Of a stretch of DNA of 7,005 nucleotides, positions 1 to 6,389 are shown piece by piece. The DNA comes from Nitrospirota bacterium (GTDB lineage Bacteria; Nitrospirota; 9FT-COMBO-42-15; HDB-SIOI813), in contig JACROQ010000194.1 in the NCBI GenBank assembly GCA_016214375.1, positions 1-7,005 on the forward strand. Direction: 5' to 3'. Below the pieces are notes generated by a model. The model was given only the letters and a program-made list of their open reading frames with translations, was not told the DNA's origin and searched no databases. The position numbers and the translations under genes are program-made. The stretch's first letter is position 1. Each line of letters opens with the position of its first letter.

Positions 1-992
1 AAGAGTTAAAAAGGCTTCTGGCACTGGATAAGGTCATCAGCAGATTGAATGCAGAGAAGGGGGCGATTCTGGATGTTGAGACAAGGGACAGGATGGAGAC
101 GACCATCACCAGCATAAAATCCCTGGTGCGGGACATGGAGGATCTGATTGAACAGGGGGACAAGCAGAGGGTCTATTATTTAGGATGGAATCGTGGATAC
201 CTTGAGATCAGGAGCAACATGGTCGAGTCTCTGACGCCCTTTGAGGGCCTGCTCAGGAGCTATGAGAGCATGGTCCTGACATCGGCCACCCTGACCGCGG
301 GAGGGGACTTTAGTTATCTTAAGGAGAGGCTTGGCATTGATGGATTCAGAGAGAAGGTGATTGGTTCGCCGTTTGATTACAAAAAGCAGGCCCTCCTCTA
401 CATTGACCGGGATCTTCCGTCCCCGGACAAAGAGAAGAGCGAGTCGTTTCAGCAGGAGTCTTTAAAGACGATCGAGGGGCTTGTCAATGCCTCGCGGGGG
501 AGGGCGCTCATCCTCTTTACCTCATACAACCATCTCAACTTTGCAGCCAGAAGTATCCGGATTGATTATCCATTCAAGGCCCAGGGGGATATGCCGCCGG
601 CGAGGCTGATCGAGTGGTTCCGGAAGACGCCTGACTCGGTCCTCCTTGCCACTGCGACCTTCTGGCAGGGGGTGGATATCAAGGGGGAGAAGCTGAGTCT
701 GGTGGTGATCGTCAAGATGCCCTTTGGCTCCCCTGGGGATCCGGTCTATGATGAGAGATGCCGGCGGCTCAAAGAGCGTTGGTTTTCAGACCTCGCGCTT
801 CCCTCTGCCATCCTCCTCCTGAGGCAGGGGATCGGGAGGCTCATCCGCAGCACGGATGACAGGGGCGTGGTTGCCATCCTCGACAGCCGGCTTGTTACCA
901 GTTTCTATGGCAGGCCGGTTATCGCCTCACTCCCGGAGATGGAGATTGTACATACGGTTGATGAGGTGCGGAGGTTCTTTGGCGGAGGGTAA
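1..992 (+). CDS. dinG: DinG/XPD-family ATP-dependent DNA helicase, C-terminal part (5' truncated by window edge)
   Basis: Superfamily 2 DNA helicase of the DinG/XPD type, which unwinds DNA 5'-3' using ATP in repair and in resolving R-loops or replication conflicts (family knowledge). The frame is open from base 3, with no stop before the first possible start (TTG at 45), so the gene begins upstream; 329 codons are visible. In visible-residue numbering I see SATLT (about 94-98), an FTSY segment closing a GRALILF strand (about 166-174), the ATATFWQGVDIKG block (about 216-228, motif V region) and QGIGRLIR (about 275-282, motif VI with the arginine finger). These make up the second helicase domain (HELICc_2). 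Walker A, DEAH and the Fe-S cysteines would lie upstream and cannot be checked. The gene converges on sqr across a 172-bp gap filled by a repeat. It could equally be a YoaA-type paralogue; the family is secure, the symbol less so. Confidence 0.9.
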   Translation, partial: ELKRLLALDKVISRLNAEKGAILDVETRDRMETTITSIKSLVRDMEDLIEQGDKQRVYYLGWNRGYLEIRSNMVESLTPFEGLLRSYESMVLTSATLTAGGDFSYLKERLGIDGFREKVIGSPFDYKKQALLYIDRDLPSPDKEKSESFQQESLKTIEGLVNASRGRALILFTSYNHLNFAARSIRIDYPFKAQGDMPPARLIEWFRKTPDSVLLATATFWQGVDIKGEKLSLVVIVKMPFGSPGDPVYDERCRRLKERWFSDLALPSAILLLRQGIGRLIRSTDDRGVVAILDSRLVTSFYGRPVIASLPEMEIVHTVDEVRRFFGGG

Positions 993-999
993 CCTATTA

Positions 1000-1155
1000 G
1001 CAGGTTGTTGAAAAAGGCATGGAATGTCCAGGATTGTCATTCTGAGCGAAGCGAAGAATCTGATAAACAATGAGTTATCAGACCCTTCACGGAGTTTACC
1101 CTGAGCGTAGCCGAAGGGCTCAGGGTGACATTGCAGGACTTTTTCAACAGCCTGC
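1000..1155. repeat. MITE-like repeat with terminal inverted repeats and internal hairpins
   Basis: Left end GCAGGTTGTTGAAAAAG (1000-1016) is the reverse complement of the right end (1139-1155) with one mismatch in 17, and weaker complementarity continues inward to about 30 bp. Two further stems lie inside: 1059-1066 with 1075-1082 (8 bp) and 1098-1106 with 1118-1126 (9 bp). The segment TCATTCTGAGCGAAGCGAAG (1038-1057) resembles short dispersed repeats I associate with many environmental bacterial genomes (recollection, not searched). No coding capacity and no clear target-site duplication are visible. It fills the gap between convergent genes, so as RNA it could end or protect both transcripts. 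Confidence 0.72.
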
Positions 1156-1164
1156 CAGTAATGC

Positions 1165-2418
1165 CTACTCCAGCTTTTTGATCTTCAGCGCTTTGAGGAT
1201 CATCTTTTCATAGAAGGGTTCGCTGACCCCCTTTTTCATCTTGTGGATAAAATATTTCTCAAACGCGATCTTGGCGAGGTGGACCCATTTCCCCTTTTTG
1301 GACCAGGTGACGTTCCTTGGCGGGTTCTGCGGCATGGCGACAAAGGCAATCCCGGTGTTCCCCAAGTCCGCAAGGCATACCGCGTTCCAGGTTGCCTTAG
1401 ATGAGACCGGCTCACCATTGACAGATGCCCTGATATTATGCGCCGCGGCAGAGACCATGGACTCGATCATGTACCCGGTCTTGGGCACACCGGTCGGGAC
1501 CGGGGTAGGCTCAGGCGGGGCGATGGCGATGCAGACACCCACGGCATAGATGTTCGGATACTTTGGCGACCTCTGGTTGGCATCCACGATAACAAAGCCC
1601 CTGGGGTTACAGAGGCCTTCAACCTGGGCCACGGCGTCAACACCCTTGAAGGCAGGGATGATCATCGCATATCCAAAGGGGATATCCTTCTCGCCTTCGT
1701 TCATAACTTCAAGGGTCATCTTATTCTGTTCGACCTTTTTTATCTTAGCATTGGTGTACCACCGGATATCCCTCTCACGGAATTCGTGCTCCAGGAGGCC
1801 TTTGGAATCCCCGACCCCGCCGATCCCCAAATGTCCAATGTAAGGTTCTGAGGTCACAAAGGTCATTGGGATCTTCCTCCGGAGCCTCTTCCGGCGCAAG
1901 TCTGTATCCATGATAAAACTAAACTCATAGGCAGGGCCGAAACAAGATGCCCCCTGTGCCGCGCCGATGATCACCGGCCCCGGTCTCTCCAGGAGTCTCT
2001 GATACGCCTCATAGGCCTTCTCCGCATGAGCCACAGTGCAGACCGAGACGGTATTTCTCTCAGGTCCAAGACCATCAATCTCGTCGAAGGCCAATTTGGG
2101 CCCTGTGGCGATCACTAAGTAATCGTAGGGGACGACGGTGCCCAGGATCGTGGTGACCTCATTTCGCTGCGGGTCTATCTTAGCCGCGGCCTCGGCGATG
2201 AACCGGATCCCCTTTTTTTCAAGATAGGGTTTTAAGGGAAAGCTGATATCTTTCCGGGCGCGCCACCCCACACCGACCCAGGGGTTTGAAGGGACGAAAT
2301 GAAAGATCTCCGTATTAGAGATGACCGTTACAGTATGGCCAGGACCGACGAGGGCCTTTATCTCATAGGCCGCAGGCAACCCGCCCGTAGAGGCCCCTAT
2401 GATTACGATCTTTGCCAT
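1165..2418 (-). CDS. sqr: Sulfide:quinone oxidoreductase, type I-like (FAD-dependent)
   Basis: Flavoprotein that oxidises sulfide to polysulfide or sulfur and reduces membrane quinone (family knowledge). The 417-aa product has an N-terminal dinucleotide fold (IGASTGG, residues 7-13), a second nucleotide-binding segment ending IATG (about 103-106), GASCFGPAYEF (156-166), and a quinone-site stretch with TPVPTG and PKTGYMIESM (about 305-321). Cys127, Cys159 and Cys348 match the catalytic triad of characterised type I enzymes (Cys127/159/353 in Rhodobacter numbering), supporting real SQR activity rather than a generic NADH dehydrogenase. The C-terminus is rich in Lys, aromatic and aliphatic residues, as expected for membrane-anchoring amphipathic helices. 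I chose the ATG at 2418 because AAGGAGGGG lies just upstream of it; the in-frame ATG at 2445 lacks a good site. It has its own predicted promoter and is divergent from the sigma operon. A fragment of a second sqr lies at 6430-6498. Confidence 0.9.
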   Translation of the reverse strand: MAKIVIIGASTGGLPAAYEIKALVGPGHTVTVISNTEIFHFVPSNPWVGVGWRARKDISFPLKPYLEKKGIRFIAEAAAKIDPQRNEVTTILGTVVPYDYLVIATGPKLAFDEIDGLGPERNTVSVCTVAHAEKAYEAYQRLLERPGPVIIGAAQGASCFGPAYEFSFIMDTDLRRKRLRRKIPMTFVTSEPYIGHLGIGGVGDSKGLLEHEFRERDIRWYTNAKIKKVEQNKMTLEVMNEGEKDIPFGYAMIIPAFKGVDAVAQVEGLCNPRGFVIVDANQRSPKYPNIYAVGVCIAIAPPEPTPVPTGVPKTGYMIESMVSAAAHNIRASVNGEPVSSKATWNAVCLADLGNTGIAFVAMPQNPPRNVTWSKKGKWVHLAKIAFEKYFIHKMKKGVSEPFYEKMILKALKIKKLE

Positions 2419-2450
2419 GTCCCCTCCTTCCAGTCCTGATCCCATCCCTC

Positions 2451-2478
2451 TGTCCCGTAAACAGCAAGATCCGGGACA
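2451..2478. repeat. Inverted repeat in the sqr leader
   Basis: TGTCCCG (2451-2457) and CGGGACA (2472-2478) form a perfect 7-bp dyad separated by 14 bp. It lies between the predicted sqr start site (about 2488) and the sqr ribosome binding site, so it could be a repressor operator or an mRNA hairpin. No known regulator consensus is recognised. Confidence 0.5.
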
Positions 2479-2494
2479 GGTGTTTTGTCAGGCT

Positions 2495-2523
2495 AAAATA
2501 GCACGGTGAGTTTTGCCTGTCAA
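2495..2523 (-). promoter_or_regulatory. Predicted sigma-70-type promoter of sqr
   Basis: On the minus strand the -35 is TTGACA (2518-2523, perfect consensus), followed by a 17-bp spacer and the -10 TATTTT (2495-2500, 4 of 6). Transcription would start near 2488, giving a leader of about 70 nt before the ATG at 2418. Position, spacing and orientation all fit; there is no experimental support. Confidence 0.6.
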
Positions 2524-2568
2524 ACATTGGCCATGGGACAGCACCAAGTGAAAATCATCATCTGTCCC

Positions 2569-2582
2569 TGCCTGAACAGGCA
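2569..2582. repeat. Short palindrome between the divergent promoters
   Basis: TGCCTG-AA-CAGGCA is a perfect 6-bp inverted repeat with a 2-bp centre, lying between the predicted sqr promoter (-) and the sigma-operon promoter (+). Size and placement suit a dimeric regulator's binding site, but no family is recognised and a site this short could be chance. Confidence 0.35.
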
Positions 2583-2589
2583 TTCCGTG

Positions 2590-2628
2590 TTGTCAAGGGA
2601 GACAGGGAGGTCTGTCACAGCTTGACAA
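2590..2628. promoter_or_regulatory. Nested dyad overlapping the -35 of the sigma-operon promoter
   Basis: TTGTCAAG (2590-2597) and CTTGACAA (2621-2628) are perfect 8-bp inverted copies. Inside them is a second dyad, GACAG (2601-2605) and CTGTC (2612-2616). The right outer arm contains the complete -35 TTGACA at 2622-2627, so a protein bound to the dyad would compete with RNA polymerase. Operator function is inference from position only. Confidence 0.45.
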
Positions 2629-2650
2629 AAGGCTTAATAGATACTTTAAT
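2622..2650 (+). promoter_or_regulatory. Predicted sigma-70-type promoter of the ECF sigma operon
   Basis: -35 TTGACA (2622-2627), 17-bp spacer, -10 TTTAAT (2645-2650, 5 of 6). The expected start near 2657 leaves a leader of about 130 nt before the sigma gene at 2787. This is a housekeeping-type promoter. I saw no clear ECF-type GGAAC/TC pair, so autoregulation is not evident from sequence. Confidence 0.65.
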
Positions 2651-2786
2651 TTGATGTATCCTGTCTTAAAGGATGACTGGTTTAAAGAGGGCATGGATTT
2701 TGCGAAGATTTTAAAAATATCGCTTCAAAGCCTTTGCAATGTCTTGAGGCATCAAAGTTACTGATAAACTGAGGTTCACTGGAAGA

Positions 2787-3350
2787 ATGGATGAAACCGT
2801 ATTTATAGAAGAAGCGAAGAACGGGGACAAAACCGCCTTTGAGAAACTTGTTTTTAAATATCAACAAAAGGTTTATAACTATGCCCTTCGGATGACCGGA
2901 GACCCGACGCAATCGGAGGATATCTGTCAGGAGGCCCTGATTAAGGCATATCGCTCCATCGCATCCTTCCGTGGTGATTCGAGTTTTTCCACCTGGCTTT
3001 ACCGGATCGTTTACAACACCTGGCAGGACCACTGGAGGAAAGAAGGGCGCTCCTCCGAGATGAAGGTATATTTTTCAGAGGATGATGCAGATGAGATAAA
3101 GAGTGATCTCACTGACGCGGCCTCTCGTATTTTTTATGACCGTTTGAGGCAGGAAGAGATACAGGACTGGATTGCAAAGCTCATCACTCAACTCCCCCAG
3201 GAATTTAGAACCGTCTTGATCTTAAGGGATATTCAGGGTTTCTCATATCAGGAGATTGCAGAAATAGTAGACGCATCTATCGGGACTGTGAAATCCAGGC
3301 TCAACCGGGCAAGAAATCAACTTCGAACCATCCTTTCCGGGAACTTTTAG
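2787..3350 (+). CDS. ECF-family RNA polymerase sigma factor (RpoE-like)
   Basis: Alternative sigma factor that directs RNA polymerase to a regulon under anti-sigma control. The 187-aa protein has the two-domain ECF plan: region 2 at about 19-85 (AFEKLVFKYQQKVYNYALRM, the acidic SEDICQEALIKAYRS stretch, and FSTWLYRIVYN), an acidic linker at about 95-115, and region 4 at about 125-183 with LPQEFRTVLILRDIQGFSYQ leading into a helix-turn-helix ending GTVKSRLNRAR. Length is normal for the family. The ATG at 2787 is the first good start, but its ribosome binding site is poor: GAGG at 2771-2774 is about 12 nt away and GGAAG is almost adjacent. The anti-sigma gene follows 37 bp downstream on the same strand, the usual arrangement for co-expressed partners. 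Class is certain; the regulon and inducing signal cannot be read from this window. Confidence 0.93.
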   Translation: MDETVFIEEAKNGDKTAFEKLVFKYQQKVYNYALRMTGDPTQSEDICQEALIKAYRSIASFRGDSSFSTWLYRIVYNTWQDHWRKEGRSSEMKVYFSEDDADEIKSDLTDAASRIFYDRLRQEEIQDWIAKLITQLPQEFRTVLILRDIQGFSYQEIAEIVDASIGTVKSRLNRARNQLRTILSGNF

Positions 3351-3387
3351 ATAAAATTTTCCGTCTAATATAACAGGAAGAGGAAAA

Positions 3388-4149
3388 ATGGATCCACTTT
3401 GCAAAGAAACTCAGGGACAGTTTGCCGACTATATTGACCGTTCTCTCTCTTTTGTGCAAAGGGAGAGAGTGCAGGAGCATCTTCTCTCCTGTCATCGTTG
3501 CTCCAGGGCCTTGGATATGACGCAGCAACTCATCAATCTATGCAGTCAGGTTGGAGAGGAACCCGTTCCTGCCGGATTCTCTGCAAGGCTCAGGGACCGC
3601 CTGCAGGAGGTAACCCCGATGACAATTCCAGTAGAGACCATAAAGGGTTCCACCGGACAGCGAATATGCCAGCGAATACACCAGCGAATACAATGGATAC
3701 AGAGGGTCTTCCCGGTCTTACAAGCGCCAAGAATCTGGGCCATGGCAGGACTTGCCCTTCTTCTCTTTCTGATCCCCATTTATTACTATTCAATAAAGAC
3801 AGAACAATCCGGAGCGCCGGCGACCGTTGCCACTTACAAGACAGATATAGCCGGGGTTCATGTCGGGCTCAATGAGGATACCCTCGTACGGATCTGGTTT
3901 GATGCGAGGGAGCCGGTGGAACAGGTTCGTTTTTATCTGGAACTCCCTGCGGGGATCGCCATGGTACAGGATGGTCAGGTCGTTGCTGATCACAGGTTGC
4001 AATGGGAGGGGGATCTTCAGAGTGGACGGAATTTAATTCCCTTAACAGTCCGTGGAGTGGCGCGAGGTCAGTGGAGAGTGACGGTCTTGATTGAGAAAGG
4101 TCTGGCTCGAAAGGAACAGTCTGTTGATATTAAGGTGAACGGCATTTAG
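3388..4149 (+). CDS. Zinc-finger (ZAS-type) transmembrane anti-sigma factor
   Basis: Probable membrane-bound inhibitor of the preceding sigma factor. The cytoplasmic N-terminus carries HLLSCHRC (His31, Cys35, Cys38: H-x3-C-x2-C), the metal-binding motif of zf-HC2/ZAS anti-sigma domains; Cys5 might complete the site. A single hydrophobic segment at about 117-134 would place residues 140-253 outside the cytoplasm. That part alternates hydrophobic and polar residues and looks like a beta-sandwich sensor domain, but I do not recognise the family. Just before the membrane, residues 91-102 are a threefold QRI-x repeat encoded by a 12-bp tandem repeat. The ATG follows AGGAAGAGG, a good ribosome binding site. 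Regulation by proteolysis or ligand binding to the outer domain is plausible from other pairs but not shown here. Confidence 0.86.
   Translation: MDPLCKETQGQFADYIDRSLSFVQRERVQEHLLSCHRCSRALDMTQQLINLCSQVGEEPVPAGFSARLRDRLQEVTPMTIPVETIKGSTGQRICQRIHQRIQWIQRVFPVLQAPRIWAMAGLALLLFLIPIYYYSIKTEQSGAPATVATYKTDIAGVHVGLNEDTLVRIWFDAREPVEQVRFYLELPAGIAMVQDGQVVADHRLQWEGDLQSGRNLIPLTVRGVARGQWRVTVLIEKGLARKEQSVDIKVNGI
3658..3693 (+). repeat. 12-bp tandem repeat, three copies, in-frame in the anti-sigma gene
   Basis: Units 3658-3669, 3670-3681 and 3682-3693 all begin CAGCGAATA and differ only in the last three bases (TGC, CAC, CAA). They encode QRIC-QRIH-QRIQ in the linker before the membrane segment. The unit is a multiple of three, so copy-number changes would alter linker length without breaking the frame. 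Confidence 0.8.
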
Positions 4150-4157
4150 CCATCTGT

Positions 4158-4211
4158 GGGGTCAGGTCTTGAATCTTGATGTAGACACATCAAGATTCAA
4201 GACCTGACCCC
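4158..4211. repeat. Perfect 25-bp-stem palindrome, REP-like
   Basis: Arms 4158-4182 and 4187-4211 are exact reverse complements around the 4-nt loop AGAC. The outer end reads GGGGTCAGGTCTTG. It begins 8 bp after the anti-sigma stop codon and ends 12 bp before the AGGAGG of the next gene. No T-run follows on either strand, so it is not a standard intrinsic terminator. The GGGGTCAGG-type end resembles palindromes associated with REP/RAYT transposases (recollection, unverified). As RNA it would be very stable and could reduce or uncouple expression of the downstream gene. Confidence 0.85.
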
Positions 4212-4237
4212 TTCTCGACCGAAAGGAGGTTTTTTCA

Positions 4238-4789
4238 ATGAAAAGAATCATACTAATCTCAGGTGCAATCGTGATAGCGCTGTCATGGGGTGCTGGAAAT
4301 ACCTTTGGGGAGCCGCCCTCTCCGCAACCCACGGCAAAGGTCCCTGCGGAAGTGGACTTGCCCGTGGATATTACTATAGATATCATCAAGAGTGGTGAAG
4401 ATATCCCAAATAGCACTCAGATTAAGATTGATATGGAGAATCAGAAAAGTGGTAAAGAGATACATCTCATCCTTCCCCGAAGAGGAGAGAATCAGGATCA
4501 TAGAGGCCCGGATGAGCATTCTGTGGTCACAAGCACTCCGGCACAAACAGGTGTCCATGAACCTGGCACAAGGCCGGTAGAACTTGATCTCCCTCATCAG
4601 GATCGTCCAGATCATCCAGACACCCCGGTGGCTGAAGTCCTGGAGCCGGATGACATACCTGGGCAGACGGCACCGGATATCGAAACTCCTGTGGCAACGC
4701 CTCCTCACGTGGATACTCCAGCAGCTACACATCTGGATATGGAAGTACCGGGGAACGGGATGTCTAATCCCCATATCTCCAGACATTAA
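4238..4789 (+). CDS. Exported Pro/Asp/His-rich low-complexity protein, function unknown
   Basis: I do not recognise a family. The 183-aa product starts MKRIILISGAIVIALSWGAG, a typical Sec signal peptide (positive start, hydrophobic core, probable cleavage near residue 24 before EPPSPQP). Residues about 35-80 contain a beta-like stretch with VDLPVDITIDIIKSG and IKIDMENQKSGKEIHLILP. Residues about 83-183 are Pro-, Asp-, His- and Thr-rich and likely disordered, with loosely repeated D-x-x-TP and PxxDTPxA patterns (DTPVAEV, IETPVATPP, VDTPAATH). There is no Cys, hence no lipobox. AGGAGG at 4224-4229 with 8-nt spacing makes the start secure. It follows the anti-sigma gene on the same strand, so it may belong to that operon or be controlled by the intervening hairpin. 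A periplasmic or surface-exposed role beside the TPR-barrel gene is inference; the His/Asp content could bind metal but proves nothing. Confidence 0.75.
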   Translation: MKRIILISGAIVIALSWGAGNTFGEPPSPQPTAKVPAEVDLPVDITIDIIKSGEDIPNSTQIKIDMENQKSGKEIHLILPRRGENQDHRGPDEHSVVTSTPAQTGVHEPGTRPVELDLPHQDRPDHPDTPVAEVLEPDDIPGQTAPDIETPVATPPHVDTPAATHLDMEVPGNGMSNPHISRH

Positions 4790-4809
4790 GAAAGCGGGGA
4801 GTGTATAAT
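4780..4809 (+). promoter_or_regulatory. Possible promoter for the TPR-barrel gene
   Basis: The -10 TATAAT (4804-4809) is perfect consensus. The best -35 is CAGACA (4780-4785, 4 of 6) with an 18-bp spacer, overlapping the end of the preceding gene. A start near 4816 would give a leader of about 120 nt containing both hairpins described next, so any such transcript must read through them. Confidence 0.38.
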
Positions 4810-4849
4810 TTTTATTAGCTTATTGTATCCTTTTCAGAAAAGATTCATT

Positions 4850-4885
4850 AAAAAAGGGGGACGATTTATCTCGCCCACCTTTTTT
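4850..4885. terminator. Intrinsic terminator after the exported-protein gene
   Basis: Arms 4850-4864 and 4871-4885 pair at 13 of 15 positions around the loop TTTATC. The 3' arm ends in six T and the 5' arm starts with six A, so it could act on either strand. It lies 61 bp after the stop at 4789 and probably closes the sigma operon. Confidence 0.68.
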
Positions 4886-4894
4886 GTGATTGTG

Positions 4895-4923
4895 AAGAGC
4901 CTTGAACATGGGACAGGGCTTTT
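4895..4923 (+). terminator. Second terminator-like hairpin before the TPR-barrel gene
   Basis: AAGAGCCTTG (4895-4904) and CAGGGCTTTT (4914-4923) can form a 10-bp RNA stem (8 Watson-Crick plus 2 G-U pairs) with a 9-nt loop, ending in four T. It sits only 14 bp before the TTG start, so it may act as a weak terminator, an attenuator or a translational control structure. G-U pairs restrict it to the plus-strand transcript. Confidence 0.4.
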
Positions 4924-4937
4924 GAGCGGGTGAGACC

Positions 4938-6389
4938 TTGCGGCTATATATTATACGGATAATCTTTCTGGGTATCATCCTCATCTGCCTGACCCTTCCA
5001 TCCATTTCTTATCCAGCAGAGGGGAAGAACGATACAACTCCCACAGCATCCAGGTGGATCGAGGAGGGACAATTCAAAAAGGCCATCGAGTACCTTATTG
5101 TTGCAATACGCAAGGACCCTGAAAACCCAGACCTCTATTTCTGGATAGGCATTGCCTACTATAAGACAGGCAGGAATCAAGAAGCAGAAGAGTCATTCCA
5201 GTCTGCTGTAAAGCTGAATCCTGCCGATGCGCGCATTCATTACAACCTGGGGGCCCTTTATTTTCAGGAGAAGAAATGGGATCAGGCAATAGCCTCCTTC
5301 CTCAAAGCGGCCAATCTCGCCCCGGACTGGAAGGCTCAAAGTTATCTGAATGTCGGACTTATCTACTATAAAGAGGGGAGGGAAGAGAAGGCGGTTGAAT
5401 GGTTTCAAAAAACCCTTCAGGAGAACCCCGCTGCGACGACAAAACAGATGGCCCTGGACATGTTAAATCTACTGAGTCCCACGAAAGGCCCCGTTAAAAA
5501 AGGCACCTGGAATGTTCAGGCCAGCATGGGAAGAGAGTTTGATACAAATGTTTTCACGACATCAGCAGAGCAGGCTGCCACAGGGAAAGAAGACTGGGCA
5601 ACAGCAGGGACATTTTATTTGAACTATCGTCTTCCCATCCATAAAAACCTCTTCTTTCTCTCTCCGGGTTATTATCTCTCTGGCCGGTGGTATGATTCAG
5701 AAGGACGGGACTATAATTATCTCCTCCAGGATATTCTACTGACCCTGGACAGCCCCGCACTGGGAATACATCCACGTCTGGGTTATTCTTATATTTATAC
5801 CCATCTGGGGAATAAGCCCTTTCTTGAACTTCATCAAATCTCCTTCAGCTCCCAGATCCTGAGAACAGGGAAAAATGCCCTCAGGCTTGATGGCCATTAC
5901 AGCATCGATAATGCCCTCGATCCGGGCTATAATTATCTTTCCGGAAATGAATGGAAGATAGGCCTCTCGGACACCTCTTTTTTTTATGACAATCAGGGGT
6001 ATTTCAATTTTGTCCTTGCAATTGCCAGGATCAATCTGACTGATATTCAGTCCGGTAATCAATTCTTCTCTTATTCTTATGATGCGATTGAGCCTTCCAT
6101 CCAGACGCAATTTCCCATTGTGGAAAGGTTACAGATCAAAGGATCCTTTGGCTACCAGCACCGCTCTTATCACGATGAGGACATATGGGCTACAGGGAGG
6201 AAGAAAAGGAGAGATGGAAGATATACCGCAGCATTATCTCTCTCTCGCCCAATATTCAGGCACCTCGATGCCGAGGTAAAATACTGGACTCAGATTAACC
6301 AGTCAAACATCGGCAATGACCCGGGGGATTATGTGGATCGTGATTACACAAAAGACGTCTATTCTTTATTGCTCAAGGCTACATTTTAA
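4938..6389 (+). CDS. Exported TPR protein with C-terminal outer-membrane beta-barrel
   Basis: The 483-aa product has three parts. Residues 1-27 are a signal peptide (RLYIIRIIFLGIILICLTL, cleavage near SYPA). Residues about 37-165 hold four TPR units, each with the A-Y-x3-G or equivalent pattern (YFWIGIAYYKTGRNQEAEES, HYNLGALYFQEKKWDQAIAS, YLNVGLIYYKEGREEKAVEW). Residues about 190-483 alternate aromatic and polar residues in amphipathic strands, include FDTNV near the first strand, and end in Phe, as outer-membrane barrels do. TPR plus barrel recalls Slam/DUF560 and exopolysaccharide export proteins such as PgaA, but I cannot assign a family. The TTG start is the only one that keeps the signal peptide: an in-frame stop lies at 4923-4925 and no ATG occurs early. 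GGGTGAG upstream is a weak binding site at short spacing. The preceding hairpins suggest transcription separate from the sigma operon. Confidence 0.82.
   Translation: MRLYIIRIIFLGIILICLTLPSISYPAEGKNDTTPTASRWIEEGQFKKAIEYLIVAIRKDPENPDLYFWIGIAYYKTGRNQEAEESFQSAVKLNPADARIHYNLGALYFQEKKWDQAIASFLKAANLAPDWKAQSYLNVGLIYYKEGREEKAVEWFQKTLQENPAATTKQMALDMLNLLSPTKGPVKKGTWNVQASMGREFDTNVFTTSAEQAATGKEDWATAGTFYLNYRLPIHKNLFFLSPGYYLSGRWYDSEGRDYNYLLQDILLTLDSPALGIHPRLGYSYIYTHLGNKPFLELHQISFSSQILRTGKNALRLDGHYSIDNALDPGYNYLSGNEWKIGLSDTSFFYDNQGYFNFVLAIARINLTDIQSGNQFFSYSYDAIEPSIQTQFPIVERLQIKGSFGYQHRSYHDEDIWATGRKKRRDGRYTAALSLSRPIFRHLDAEVKYWTQINQSNIGNDPGDYVDRDYTKDVYSLLLKATF

Noticed and set aside
1241..1851. Several open frames on the plus strand within sqr.
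   Set aside because: They lie opposite a gene with intact catalytic motifs, lack binding sites and show no domain pattern; they are shadows.
2419..2445. Nine-residue N-terminal extension of SQR from the ATG at 2445.
   Set aside because: The ATG at 2418 has a far better ribosome binding site, and MAKIVIIGA is the normal family start.
2693..2764. A 23-codon frame (start MDFAKILKIS) in the leader of the sigma gene, possible leader peptide.
   Set aside because: Its only purine-rich site is 2 nt from the ATG, too close, and the composition shows nothing protein-like. It ends 22 bp before the sigma start, so coupling is conceivable but unsupported.
3658..3693. The 12-bp repeat as a CRISPR array or phage-related direct repeat.
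   Set aside because: Units are contiguous with no spacers and remain in frame within a gene.
4283..4786. A 167-codon minus-strand frame opposite the exported protein gene.
   Set aside because: It is rich in Arg, Cys and His in the way of antisense frames, has no binding site, and the plus-strand gene has a signal peptide and strong start.
4823..4851. TTGTAT-N17-CATTAA as a promoter for the TPR-barrel gene.
   Set aside because: Only 3 of 6 matches in each hexamer; the TATAAT at 4804-4809 is a better candidate.
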